Shown: positions 48,545-57,976 of the stretch, piece by piece
Numbering within the stretch: position 1 is the first letter of the stretch
How the letters are laid out: every line of letters starts with the position of its first letter
DNA from: Methanobrevibacter arboriphilus JCM 13429 = DSM 1125
GTDB taxonomy: Archaea > Methanobacteriota > Methanobacteria > Methanobacteriales > Methanobacteriaceae
Length of the DNA stretch: 64,000 nt
Assembly: GCF_002072215.1 (NCBI RefSeq)
Contig: NZ_JXMW01000004.1
Coordinates: 47,834 to 111,833, forward strand
Reading direction: 5' to 3'
Made by a program: the position numbers and the translations under genes
The notes under the pieces: generated by a model
Database searches by the model: none
What the model was told of the DNA's origin: nothing
What the model saw: only the letters and a program-made list of their open reading frames with translations

Positions 48545-49606
48545 CAAAATGATCACCTATCTTCTTAACTAATCCTGATTAAAATTTAAATGATATATGT
48601 ACACATCAATCATTCCTAGAATAAATATTAATAATTAAGATTTGCTGATATTTTAAATAATTGTTAATTCATTATAATAATTAAATTAGTGTAATTAATT
48701 GATATAGTATTAATTGATTACTAATGATATAATTATTAACTGAATTATTAATTGATATAATTGATTGATATAATAATATAATTGATTACAATAATATAAT
48801 ATTAATTGGTATAGTAATAATTAATAGTATTAATTGATATAATAATTGATTGATAGAAATTATTGATATAATAATTAAATTGATTAATTAGATTCTCATT
48901 ATTAATAAAGTTTATTGAGTATTATTAGATAAATCTATTGAATATTATTGAATATTTGAATTTATATTGATAGTAAAAAACTTAAAATAATAATTCAAAT
49001 TATTAATTAAAACTATCTCATAAAATATCTTTTTATAGTTCTAGATTAACACCCTATTTTTATTAATTATCTAATTATTTTATTCATCCTATTCAATTGT
49101 TATCTTATTATTCTCTATTATATTATATTTATATTTAAGCATTATATTTATATATTTAAATTAAATAGTAAAGTTTAGTAAAAATTGATAGAATAAAATT
49201 AAAAATAAATAAAAATAGGAAATATTATAAAAAATTAAAATAAAATCTAACATTTAATGAACATTAAAAGAAAAAGATAAATCTTTATATATTATACAAA
49301 GAAAAAAACTAGTTATATAAAGAAAAACCTAAATAAAGTTAATATTAACAGATGAAAAAATAAAAGGCAGATTAATAGCTAAATTCTAAAATAATAGGCA
49401 AATTAAAAATTAAAGAGCTAATAACAAAAGTGAATAAATTATAAATAACCTCATACTCAATTAATAATTAACTAATAAAAATAAAAAACTGAAAATATAA
49501 AGATAGAAACAGTATTCTGAAATTATAATCAAATAAGTAAGTTTATAAATTAAAAAGAATTAATATGAGATAAGTAATATCAATAATTAAAAATTAGAGG
49601 AAAATA
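48545..49606. other. 1-kb divergent intergenic region
   Basis: Between tes (minus) and carS (plus), and should hold both promoters. 48650-48900 is a degenerate run of TTGATATAATAATTRA phrases (ten or more). The rest is A-rich on the carS side with no open frame, tRNA or hairpin of note. It is the longest gene-free stretch in the window. Confidence 0.5.
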
Positions 49607-50122
49607 ATGTCAGAATTAGCTGCTTTTATTATGACCTGTCTAAGTGCAGTATACTTTATAATGCCTGCCTATATTGCAAATCTCAGTGGACTTGCATTTG
49701 GAGGGACCACACCGGTAGATTTTGGGAAAAATTTCATTGATGGGCATAGGATCATAGGGGATGGAGTAACTTGGAAAGGACTAATTTTTGGAACAATAAC
49801 TGGAACTCTTGTGGGAGCTATAGAAGGAGTTTTGATTTGGGACCCCGTATATGGATTAATTGTGGGTTTCCTTTTAAGTTTTGGTGCATTATTAGGTGAT
49901 GCGGCTGGAAGTTTTATTAAAAGAAGGTTAGGCATAAATAGAGGCAGACCTGCTCCAATTTTAGATCAGCTAGATTTTATTGCAGGAGCATTAATTTTAG
50001 CATCATTATACACAACCATAAGCTCAGAAACAGTGATAATAATTGCAATACTTACATTAATAATCCATTTAATATCAAACATGATTGCATATCTCCTTGG
50101 AATGAAAGAAGTTTGGTATTAG
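49607..50122 (+). CDS. carS: CDP-archaeol synthase
   Basis: Membrane enzyme transferring CTP onto unsaturated archaetidic acid to give CDP-archaeol, before polar head groups are added. 171 residues with about five membrane helices. CarS (former DUF46) motifs: FGGTTPVDFGKNFIDGHRIIGDGVTWKG, FGALLGDAAGSFIKRRLGINRGRPAPILDQLDF and the final helices to GMKEVWY. GAGG precedes the ATG. It neighbours the tes homologue, so ether-lipid genes cluster here. Confidence 0.94.
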   Translation: MSELAAFIMTCLSAVYFIMPAYIANLSGLAFGGTTPVDFGKNFIDGHRIIGDGVTWKGLIFGTITGTLVGAIEGVLIWDPVYGLIVGFLLSFGALLGDAAGSFIKRRLGINRGRPAPILDQLDFIAGALILASLYTTISSETVIIIAILTLIIHLISNMIAYLLGMKEVWY

Positions 50123-50537
50123 TTGATTTTTTAGTAATTTACTTTATTTAACTCATCTAATTTAATTATTCTTAGTTAATTATTCTTATTTAATTTTTAT
50201 TTAATTACTTTTTTATTTAATAATTCTTATTTAATTATTTTTAATATTGTTATTTACAATCCCTATTCAATAATTCTTATTTAGTTTTTAATTTAACTAG
50301 CTTATTCAATTATATTAATATGTTATATTAATATGTAATAAAAAATATATAAATATTACTTTTTTCATGATTTGTATTAAAAATAGAAAAATTTAAATAT
50401 TAAAAATAATATAAAAATTATGATTATGGAGCTTAGGTTCATTATAAAATGAAACTACTCTAATTTTTTAAAAAAAGAATATAAATTTATCAATTTAACA
50501 ACTAATATTCAAATACACTATTATTTCTAAAAATAAT

Positions 50538-50689
50538 GGCTTTTTAGAAATCCTTATTTTTCAAACTTAAAATCTTTATTTTGTTAAATTAACTTGTTAA
50601 AATATTTCTTTAATTTTAAAATAAAGCATTTTTTAGTTATATATATTTTTTATAATTATATTAGATAATAAAAGAATTTCTACAGAGCC
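50538..50689. mobile_element. MITE related to the resident IS, with 8-bp target duplication
   Basis: A 152-base non-coding element. The left end GGCTTTTTAGAAATCCTTAT and the complemented right end GGCTCTGTAGAAATTCTTTT both match the IS at 60125-61113 (GGCTTTGTAGAAACCCTTTT). It is flanked by exact AAAATAAT duplications (50530-50537 and 50690-50697). It has no frame, so it would have moved using transposase from the IS family. The rest of 50123-50754 holds TTTAATTATTCTTA repeats next to carS. Confidence 0.8.
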
Positions 50690-50754
50690 AAAATAATATA
50701 AAATAGGATGATGAATAATTATACTAAAAATAAATATAAAAAAGTATAAATTAA

Positions 50755-51441
50755 TCAATTAAAACAATTAAACGAAGCTCCAATAAGATTATAAGAATTA
50801 CCAAGAGCTTCAAAAAAGCCTAACCATTCAGGAATTTCATAAACAAAAAGAGGAGTTCCAGTAGCTACAATAGGATTATCAACAGTAGTTATAGAACTAC
50901 TTTTAGCTGATTGTGTAGTATCTCTCTTATAATAATTAAAGTTAGGAATATTATTAATTGTTTTTTCAGCTAGAGTAACTGATTTTGAATCCATTGAAGG
51001 AGTAGCTATATAAAAACCATCTCCATAACCTTCTTCATGATCATGACCTATAATAACAAGATCGAAATTTTCTTTAGCTATATCATTTACAACATAATTA
51101 TTAACCAATGACTCTCCATTGCTTCTACCAATGTAAAAATCATCAGGATTATCTAAAACCGTGACTTGATAATTAACTATATCTACTTTATTAAAAAGAG
51201 CATAAAGTTTTACTGCAACAGGTAAAACATCAGCAGAAAGTTTTTCCCGTGAATGCATACCAGAAACAACTGCAATTTTATGTTCAGAATCTCCATAATG
51301 AGAATATGTAGATTTTGTAACATATCCTAAATTATTTGATCCAATAGTTTGAGTTTCACAAAAATTTGCAAATAAATATAGTCCTGCTCCTATTATTATT
51401 AAAAATAATATTATAATAAGAACCATACGTCTTTTTTTCAT
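50755..51441 (-). CDS. Membrane-anchored protein, possibly M14 carboxypeptidase-like
   Basis: A 228-residue protein with a basic N-terminus and a single membrane helix (MVLIIILFLIIIGAGLYLFANF), the rest probably outside. The segment VVSGMHSREKLSADVLP resembles the zinc motif of M14 carboxypeptidases (GxHxRE, with His and Glu as ligands). IIGHDHEEGYGDGFY might supply a further His. The protein is shorter than classic M14 enzymes (about 300), so a degenerate or distant member is possible. Substrate unknown; a wall peptide is a guess. No linked gene helps. Confidence 0.5.
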   Translation of the reverse strand: MKKRRMVLIIILFLIIIGAGLYLFANFCETQTIGSNNLGYVTKSTYSHYGDSEHKIAVVSGMHSREKLSADVLPVAVKLYALFNKVDIVNYQVTVLDNPDDFYIGRSNGESLVNNYVVNDIAKENFDLVIIGHDHEEGYGDGFYIATPSMDSKSVTLAEKTINNIPNFNYYKRDTTQSAKSSSITTVDNPIVATGTPLFVYEIPEWLGFFEALGNSYNLIGASFNCFN

Positions 51442-51526
51442 TTATATCTCCACTAATTTTAAATTATAATCTTTTTAAATGTTTTTAAATAATTTAAATA
51501 ACTTTTAAATAACCTTTAAATAATTT

Positions 51527-52591
51527 TTAAATATTTTTAAAGCATTCATTCTCTAAATATTCATTCATCATAATTGCAGTTCCAATAGCTGGGGCAACAA
51601 CACATTCTTCATCTGTTAAAAGCTCACCCATAGATTTTACTTCTAAATCTAAATTTTCAGCTGCTTTTTTAGCAAGTATATCTTTTCCAAGACCAGTAGT
51701 AACAACTAAATCTAAATTTTCTCTATTTACAACTTCCATTAATGATTTAGCTATCTGGTCAACTTGAATTTGATGAATATTATTAGAAATTTCAACAATA
51801 TCATCAAAAGAAAGAATATCTAAATCAGCACATAATACTCTAGAAATTCTTCTTGCAGATTCCTCTTTAGACTTTCCAGCACCATCACAAGTATCACAAA
51901 CATAATCATCAAGAGTTATCTTATCTAAAACATTGTAAACATCAGCAGTAATTGCAAAAAGCTCAGAAGCTACATTATATTTCTCACCTTTAAAAGAAAT
52001 ACTATCAAGAAAACTTGCTAAATTAGTTCTAAGAGTTCCAGTATATACTAACTCTTTAGTTTTTAATCTTTCAAAATCAGATCTTCCTTTAGCACATTCT
52101 TTACCATTTTTAATTGGAATAATATCAGTAGTAGTACTTCCAGTATCAATAAAAATACAATTAGGACTTATTTGAGCAGCCACCTGTGCAGTAGCTATCC
52201 AATTCGCAGCAGCTACATCGAAAGAATTAGGTTTTATCTCTTCTAAAGAAAGAACTTTTTTTGTACCTATAAATGCAATTGGAATATTTTTTGATGAATT
52301 TTCATTAAAAATCTCTTTTGATTTATTAGCTATATCCAAAACACCGTCTTTTTTAGTTTCATAGGCATCAACAAGCTCTGCAGTCATTGATATACCTATA
52401 CCATCAATAGAACCAATATCACTGATATTTTGGATTAATTCGAATAAAGTATTTCCTAAATCATCATTATTACTCCACATAGGCAAATACTTAAAATCAC
52501 AAGATATATCGATGATTTCATTTCTTTTTTCAAAATCAACTATAGCTAAATCAGTGTTTGCACCACCAATGTCAAAACCAGCTATTTTCAT
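51527..52591 (-). CDS. mfnF: Methanofuran biosynthesis protein MfnF
   Basis: Joins the furan and tyramine-glutamate halves in methanofuran synthesis. The protein has the ASKHA/hydantoinase-like fold: FDIGGANTDLAIVDF at the N-terminus, IDTGSTTTDIIPI in the middle, a Cys pair CDTCDGAGKSKEESARRISRVLCAD, and TTGLGKDILA near the end. The start is the ATG at 52589-52591 (354 residues) with GGAGGAT eight bases upstream. mfnD is the next gene upstream in the same direction, supporting the assignment. Confidence 0.9.
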   Translation of the reverse strand: MKIAGFDIGGANTDLAIVDFEKRNEIIDISCDFKYLPMWSNNDDLGNTLFELIQNISDIGSIDGIGISMTAELVDAYETKKDGVLDIANKSKEIFNENSSKNIPIAFIGTKKVLSLEEIKPNSFDVAAANWIATAQVAAQISPNCIFIDTGSTTTDIIPIKNGKECAKGRSDFERLKTKELVYTGTLRTNLASFLDSISFKGEKYNVASELFAITADVYNVLDKITLDDYVCDTCDGAGKSKEESARRISRVLCADLDILSFDDIVEISNNIHQIQVDQIAKSLMEVVNRENLDLVVTTGLGKDILAKKAAENLDLEVKSMGELLTDEECVVAPAIGTAIMMNEYLENECFKNI

Positions 52592-52819
52592 AAAATATCC
52601 TCCATAATACAAAAGTTAAATAATGATTTATTAAAATAATAATCTATAAGCTAATAATTTATTAATAAATAATCTATTAATAATTTATTTATAATTTATT
52701 TAATAATAATTTATAAAACAATGCTTTATTTAGTAATTTATTTAATAGTATATTAAAATAATGATCTATAAAAAATACTTTAATTAATAATTTAATTAAT
52801 AATAATTTATTAAAATGAT

Positions 52820-54043
52820 TTATAAAACCTCAATATCTAAATTATTACCATTTTTCTTAAATTTAACCATCTTATCAAATTTATTAGATCCAAAACCTTC
52901 TTTATATAATTTAGAAATAGAAATTTTATTATCTAAAAGATTAATTATTGATTTTCCTATATTAAATTTAGCTATTTTACTAAGTCCAACATAAGGAGTA
53001 GTAAACCTAGAATTAATCTCTAAAAAATAAATAGGATCATTACCAATAGAATCATCATCAGTTATAATTAAATCAACACCAACAAATCCTTTAATACCTT
53101 CAATAGATTCTACAGCTTTTTTAGCTATTAAAAAAGCAGATTCAAGATCAGGGTGATTAAAAGGGAGTTTTCCCCCCATATAAGATTGATTTTCTTTATT
53201 TATATCTATATATTGCTTATTAAAGCTAATTGGAATGGCTTTTTTACCATCAGAGATTAAACTAACACTAAAATTATCTCCAGGAATATACTCTTGAAGT
53301 AGAACTTGAGTGTTATTAGGAAAAACATTTTTTATATTATTTATATCTTCAATTTCAGATATAATAACCATATCCTGACAATCAACACCATAAATAGGTT
53401 TAACAATTAATTTATAATCATTAACATCTCTAATTCTAAAATCATTAGAAGATTTATTAATATTACTATCTCTAGAATCATTGGAAAATTTATTAATATC
53501 ACTAATTTTAGAATCATTGGAAGATTTTAAAGATTTATATATATCTTTAATAGATTCTTCCCACGAACTTTCATCAGAGATAGTGAACTGAAAAGTTCTA
53601 GGTTGTTTTACAATACTTTGAAGATGTTTGAAAGTTAAAAATTTGTTAGAACAGATTAAAGTAGAATTTGAATCAGAACCATAAATTTTTACACCTTTAT
53701 CTTCAATTAATTTAGCTAAATTGTATAGATTCATATTTTCTTCAGCTGAAATAAACATACAACTATCAAATTTATCTATATTACCCTTTAACCAATCTTC
53801 TAAAGGCACATCAATAATAATTTTATTTTCATTAATATAATTATAATTATCTCCAATATATTTAAAATCATTAGATACTAGAAAATGAATTTTCGTATCA
53901 CTATCCTCTGAAAACGAACTTAAGTCATTTAAAAGGGAATCGATTAAACATTTAGCTTCAGAAATAATCATAGGATCGTTTTTTCCAGAAGCAGTGTAAT
54001 ATTCAAAAACTAAAACAGAGTTAACACTATTATCATTTACCAT
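52820..54043 (-). CDS. mfnD: Tyramine-L-glutamate ligase MfnD
   Basis: ATP-grasp ligase adding glutamate to tyramine in methanofuran synthesis. Markers: LVFEYYTASGKNDPMIISEA at the N-terminus, CSNKFLTFKHLQ, the ATP-grasp core YKLIVKPIYGVDCQDMV, LLQEYIPGDNFSVSLI, and the catalytic FLEINSRFTTPYVG. At about residues 173-208, between the central and ATP-grasp parts, it has three twelve-residue units (SSNDSKISDINK-like) coded by a 36-bp minisatellite. This lengthens the protein to 407 residues, against about 290-350 for relatives from memory. It is upstream of mfnF. Confidence 0.88.
   Translation of the reverse strand: MVNDNSVNSVLVFEYYTASGKNDPMIISEAKCLIDSLLNDLSSFSEDSDTKIHFLVSNDFKYIGDNYNYINENKIIIDVPLEDWLKGNIDKFDSCMFISAEENMNLYNLAKLIEDKGVKIYGSDSNSTLICSNKFLTFKHLQSIVKQPRTFQFTISDESSWEESIKDIYKSLKSSNDSKISDINKFSNDSRDSNINKSSNDFRIRDVNDYKLIVKPIYGVDCQDMVIISEIEDINNIKNVFPNNTQVLLQEYIPGDNFSVSLISDGKKAIPISFNKQYIDINKENQSYMGGKLPFNHPDLESAFLIAKKAVESIEGIKGFVGVDLIITDDDSIGNDPIYFLEINSRFTTPYVGLSKIAKFNIGKSIINLLDNKISISKLYKEGFGSNKFDKMVKFKKNGNNLDIEVL
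53420..53527 (-). repeat. 36-bp minisatellite inside mfnD, three copies
   Basis: Three in-frame 36-base units (53420-53455, 53456-53491, 53492-53527) with about 75-80 percent identity to one another. Confidence 0.9.
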
Positions 54044-54286
54044 AAGAATCCCTTAAAATTAAAGATTAGATATTAAAAATAAAAATGAAAAATTACAAGT
54101 AACAAATTATAGACATTTAAAAATACTTTTAAAAATACTTTAAAAATGATATACAAACACTTAAAATCTACAATATTTTACAAACACTTGCAAACACTCT
54201 AAAAATACTTTACAAACATTAAAATCTACAATACTTTACAAATACTTAAACTCCACAATACTTTACAAATACTGAATCTATAAAAA
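54044..54286. repeat. Repeats of ACAATACTTTACAAATACT type
   Basis: From 54115 to 54275 the phrases AAAATACTTTAAAAATACTT and TCTACAATACTTTACAAAYACTT recur about eight times between wecB and mfnD. Confidence 0.65.
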
Positions 54287-55759
54287 TCAGCTCATTTTAT
54301 CATATAAGATATTCATTCCTTTTAAATTCAAATCATCAGTTGGAAACTTCATTGATTCGTAAACAGGGTTGAAAACTGTTCTAATTAAAGCATTATTATT
54401 AATTTCAAAATCAGAAACTGTAATATCTTCATCAACAATTTTCATTAAAGTAGTGAAAGTATCCATAATATCATCAGGAGAATCTAATCTACATTCTCCT
54501 TTTTCATAGCTATCTTCAATTATATCTAATATTTGCTTTCCAGCTGTTCCATCACCATAAGGATTTGGAGCTAAACTCATTTTATCATAAAAAGATTTAT
54601 CATTTAAGATTTTATTAGCACTCTCAACAATAAAATCTTTATCAGCACCAACTAAAATATTTCCACCCATATCAACAGTTTCAGGACGCTCAGTATTATA
54701 TCTAAGTGTAAGAGAAGGAATATCTAGAGTAATAGCCTCTTCCTGAAGACCTCCAGAGTCAGTGACAATAATTAATGATTTTGACATTAAAAGTAAAAAG
54801 TTTAAATATCCTAATGGTTTAATAAGATGAACATTATCTAATTTAGCTAAATCTTCATATAACCCAAAGTTTTCCATTGTTTTTTTAGTTCTTGGATGGA
54901 TTGGAAAAACAATGTTAAAATCTTTAAGTTCAGCTATTGCATTGATTATATCTGTTAAACGCTTTTTATTATCAACATTTTCAGCCCTATGCATAGTTAA
55001 AGTAATAATATTATCTAATTTTAATAGGTTTAATATTTCATTAGAAAATGATGAAGAAGTAGAAGAAGAATCAAGAGAAGTAGAATCATTAGGAGAATTA
55101 AAATAATTAGAAGAATTAGGAGAAGTAGGAGAAGTAGAAGAATTAGGGGAGCTAGGAGAAGTAGAAGAGGTAGGAGAAGTAGAAGAATTTTCCATATCAT
55201 CAATATGTTTTTTAGCTATTTCTAAATTTCTAAAACAAGCATCAACAACAGTGTTTCCAGTTATAAATATATCTTTTCTAGAAATGCCTTCAATAGATAA
55301 ATTAATAGCAGATTTTTCAGTGGGAACAAAGTAATACTTTGAGCAAACATCAGCAGATTTTCTATTAACTTCTTCAGGCATAGTAATATCATAAGACCTA
55401 AGTCCTGCTTCTACATGACCTACAGGAATATGGAGTTTAGAAGCTACTAAAGCTCCAGCTAAAACAGCATTTGTATCTCCTTGAACTAATAGAATGTCTG
55501 GGGTTTCTTTGAGTAATATTTCTTCTATTCCTTCCATCATCTTACCAGTTTGTTTACCATGAGAAGAAGAACCCACACCAATGTTATAGTTAGGAGTAGG
55601 TAATTCTAGCTCTTCAAAAAACTGATCAGACATTTCATGATCATAATGTTGACCAGTGTGAATAAGAATTAATTCATGACCTCTAAAAATAATTTCATCA
55701 ATGACAGAAACCATTTTTATAATTTCAGGCCTTGTTCCAAGTACAATAGCTATTTTCAT
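54287..55759 (-). CDS. wecB: UDP-N-acetylglucosamine 2-epimerase with insertion and C-terminal extension
   Basis: Converts UDP-GlcNAc to UDP-ManNAc for surface glycans. Family motifs: VLGTRPEIIKM, HTGQHYDHEMS, VQGDTNAVLAGALVA, HVEAGLRSYD, TGNTVVDA, TMHRAENVD, VTDSGGLQEEA and TERPETVD. Between KKHIDDMEN and EILNLLKLDN (about residues 190-238) lies a Ser/Thr/Pro/Asn insertion (SPTSSTSP-like). After the usual end (NPYGDGTAGKQILDII) there is an extra segment of about 75 residues, unrelated to anything I recognise. The start is the ATG at 55757-55759 with GGAGAT upstream; 490 residues against about 370 usual. Confidence 0.9.
   Translation of the reverse strand: MKIAIVLGTRPEIIKMVSVIDEIIFRGHELILIHTGQHYDHEMSDQFFEELELPTPNYNIGVGSSSHGKQTGKMMEGIEEILLKETPDILLVQGDTNAVLAGALVASKLHIPVGHVEAGLRSYDITMPEEVNRKSADVCSKYYFVPTEKSAINLSIEGISRKDIFITGNTVVDACFRNLEIAKKHIDDMENSSTSPTSSTSPSSPNSSTSPTSPNSSNYFNSPNDSTSLDSSSTSSSFSNEILNLLKLDNIITLTMHRAENVDNKKRLTDIINAIAELKDFNIVFPIHPRTKKTMENFGLYEDLAKLDNVHLIKPLGYLNFLLLMSKSLIIVTDSGGLQEEAITLDIPSLTLRYNTERPETVDMGGNILVGADKDFIVESANKILNDKSFYDKMSLAPNPYGDGTAGKQILDIIEDSYEKGECRLDSPDDIMDTFTTLMKIVDEDITVSDFEINNNALIRTVFNPVYESMKFPTDDLNLKGMNILYDKMS
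55045..55190 (-). repeat. Ser/Thr/Pro-coding repeat inside wecB
   Basis: Plus-strand phrases AGGAGAAGTAGAAGAA and AGAAGAATTAGGAGAA recur in multiples of three bases, keeping the frame open. They encode a hydrophilic linker within the enzyme. Confidence 0.85.
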
Positions 55760-56214
55760 CAATTATCTCCTATTTTTAATTTAATAATTTATTAATGTTT
55801 TTAGTATAATTTATTAATGATTTTAACTAATTCTAGTATAATTTTAATATAATTAATCAATATTTTTAATATAATTTATTACTATTTTCAATTATAATTG
55901 AAGGTTTTGATAACTAAATTAACAGTTTTAATATACAGTTTTAATACAATTATATAATATAAAGTTTGAATAAGTATAGTATAAATTAATTTTTTAAATA
56001 TAAATAAATTTGGCTAATCTATTATCTATCATTAATTGTTTTATATACCAATTTTCTAAGAAATAACATTTTTTGAGTATACTTAAAAAATAATTATTAA
56101 CAAAATTTTTATATGAAAGTGTTAAAAGTCCTATAAATGAAAATCCATGAAAATGAAAATAAAAATATAAAGCAAAATTTAATTTTTATAAAAATGATGA
56201 AAAATGATATTTGC
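55760..56214. other. Intergenic region, nothing recognised
   Basis: AT-rich spacer upstream of wecB. Close to it ATTTTAATATAATTTATTAATG phrases recur three to four times. No gene or RNA is seen. Confidence 0.45.
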
Positions 56215-57798
56215 TCAGAAATCTATTTGAGCTCTTTTATACCATATTTCATGATTCCAACAATTTTTAACAGACCCTAAACTATTTTGACTGCTAGTTA
56301 TATCAGCAATCACCCATTTACCATTAACATAAACTTCAGCCCAAGTATGACCTATATGTCCACTAGATTTGAAAGTAGCCATACCATTTACATAACGAGC
56401 AGGAATACCAGAAGCTCTTAAAAGCCCAATCAACAAATGAGTTTGATCAACACAATTACCCAATCTACTAGATAAAGTATTAACTGCACCTTTAAGAGTC
56501 TCAGTATAAGATTGATATTTAATATTATCCCTTACCCAGTTAAAAATAGCAGTAGCTTTTTGCAATTCATTAGTGCAACCTTTTGTAATTTCCTTAGCTT
56601 TAGCCTGAATTCTAGCATCATTCACCTGACAATTCTTAGTAGGTTTCAAATACTCATCTAAACCAATAGGAGGATTAGTATTTCCACCAGTTCCACCATT
56701 AATTTTACTAGAGCTATCTACGGTCACATCAACATAATTTGGAATTGCTTTATTATTATGTATATAAGACCCTATTCGTGCAAAAACATAAATCACCGAT
56801 TGATATTGTAAATTACCAAGACTAGAATTAATATAGTTAGGAGTTTTTTTATTTGTTTTATAATAGTTTGCTGTGGATTTAGCTAAATTAAAAAATTCAG
56901 CTTTATAAATTTTTCCAAGTTTATTATTTCCTGAAGAATTAGAAGGAGCATTAGTTTTTAAAACAGCTATATTAGAATTTACACCTGAATTTTTATTAAC
57001 AAGTGCTTTTGATAATAGATATAAGAAATCATTAGCAGAATAAGTATCAGAACCTACTTTAACTTTTGAGGGTATTGCATTATTAGTTTCAATGTAATTT
57101 TTAACCCTATTTGAGGCTTCAAAAATATTAGTCATAGAAACAGATTTAGTTGGATTAACAACTTGAGAACCAGAACCAGAAGAACCAGAAGAACTATCTG
57201 AACTGGAAGAATATTTTGGGAAATACTTATTAATAGGATGAGTAGCAGAAATAGAAAGAGTAAGAGTATTAGGCAGTTTACCACCATTATCTGCAGACCA
57301 TGCTAAAATACGACTGTTAGCATAAATAAATGTCTGAAATTTCATCTTACCTAGTTTTGTAGAAATAAAATTAGGAGCACGATTATAATTTTTTATATAT
57401 TTATAAGCATTAACATTATAAGTGGAAAACTGTTTTTTAGTGAGTTTTCCATTAATTTTAGAACCCGAAGGACTATTCGGACTTTTAACACCAGGTTTAA
57501 CTGTAACTGTATTCTTTTTTTGTTTATATTTATAATGTATCGTTAAAGATGATAGATGCATATATTCTTCCATTGAATATTTTTGATTTTTAATAGTAAC
57601 ATAATTTGGCAGTTTTTTATTTTTATCAGTATAAGTTTTAATATTTTTACTAGCCTTTAAAACATCAGATTGAGAAACTTTTTTAGCTTTAGTATTCCCA
57701 TCACTAGATTCAGCAGCAGAAACACTCGTAAGACTAATTCCAATGACAAAAATAGCTAAAAGAACAAATATAATGATCTTTTTTTTATATTTTACCAT
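56215..57798 (-). CDS. Pseudomurein-binding, transglutaminase-like wall endopeptidase
   Basis: A 527-residue secreted protein. The signal peptide ends near SVSAAES. Four PMB repeat regions lie at about residues 40-85, 120-185, 222-270 and 300-365 (LPNYVTIKNQKYSMEEYM; APNFISTKLGKMKFQTFIYA; NYINSSLGNLQYQSVIYVFA). The C-terminal domain (about 390-527) is transglutaminase-like with a Cys-His-Asp triad: Cys449 in LGNCVDQTH, His484 in GHTWAEVYVNGKW and Asp499 in IADITSS. The layout is that of pseudomurein endoisopeptidases PeiW/PeiP of Methanothermobacter phage or prophage. It probably cuts the peptide cross-links of the wall during growth; no prophage genes are nearby, so a cellular autolysin is more likely. 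Confidence 0.88.
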   Translation of the reverse strand: MVKYKKKIIIFVLLAIFVIGISLTSVSAAESSDGNTKAKKVSQSDVLKASKNIKTYTDKNKKLPNYVTIKNQKYSMEEYMHLSSLTIHYKYKQKKNTVTVKPGVKSPNSPSGSKINGKLTKKQFSTYNVNAYKYIKNYNRAPNFISTKLGKMKFQTFIYANSRILAWSADNGGKLPNTLTLSISATHPINKYFPKYSSSSDSSSGSSGSGSQVVNPTKSVSMTNIFEASNRVKNYIETNNAIPSKVKVGSDTYSANDFLYLLSKALVNKNSGVNSNIAVLKTNAPSNSSGNNKLGKIYKAEFFNLAKSTANYYKTNKKTPNYINSSLGNLQYQSVIYVFARIGSYIHNNKAIPNYVDVTVDSSSKINGGTGGNTNPPIGLDEYLKPTKNCQVNDARIQAKAKEITKGCTNELQKATAIFNWVRDNIKYQSYTETLKGAVNTLSSRLGNCVDQTHLLIGLLRASGIPARYVNGMATFKSSGHIGHTWAEVYVNGKWVIADITSSQNSLGSVKNCWNHEIWYKRAQIDF

Positions 57799-57818
57799 AT
57801 ATTTTATACCTCCAAAAA

Positions 57819-57847
57819 AAACTGATATTCCTCACAATTATCAGTTT
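57819..57847 (-). promoter_or_regulatory. Leader hairpin with U-run before the ribosome site
   Basis: Upstream of the PMB-transglutaminase gene the reverse strand has AAACTGATA, an 11-base loop and TATCAGTTT, then more T and the ribosome site GGAGG. A 9-bp perfect stem plus T-run looks like an intrinsic terminator in the 5' leader, or a structure affecting translation. Confidence 0.5.
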
Positions 57848-57976
57848 CAAATAAGAATCATAACAAAAATGTGATAATAATATATTTAGTTCATACTATA
57901 TAAAATTTAAGTATTAAACTCATAATTATCATATTTTTTTATTTTAACTGTAACTTACTTATAAAACATTGAATAG

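Noticed and set aside
56215..57798. Prophage lysin
   Set aside because: The protein resembles phage endoisopeptidases, but it has a signal peptide and no phage structural, integrase or att-like genes are nearby; a cellular autolysin is more likely.
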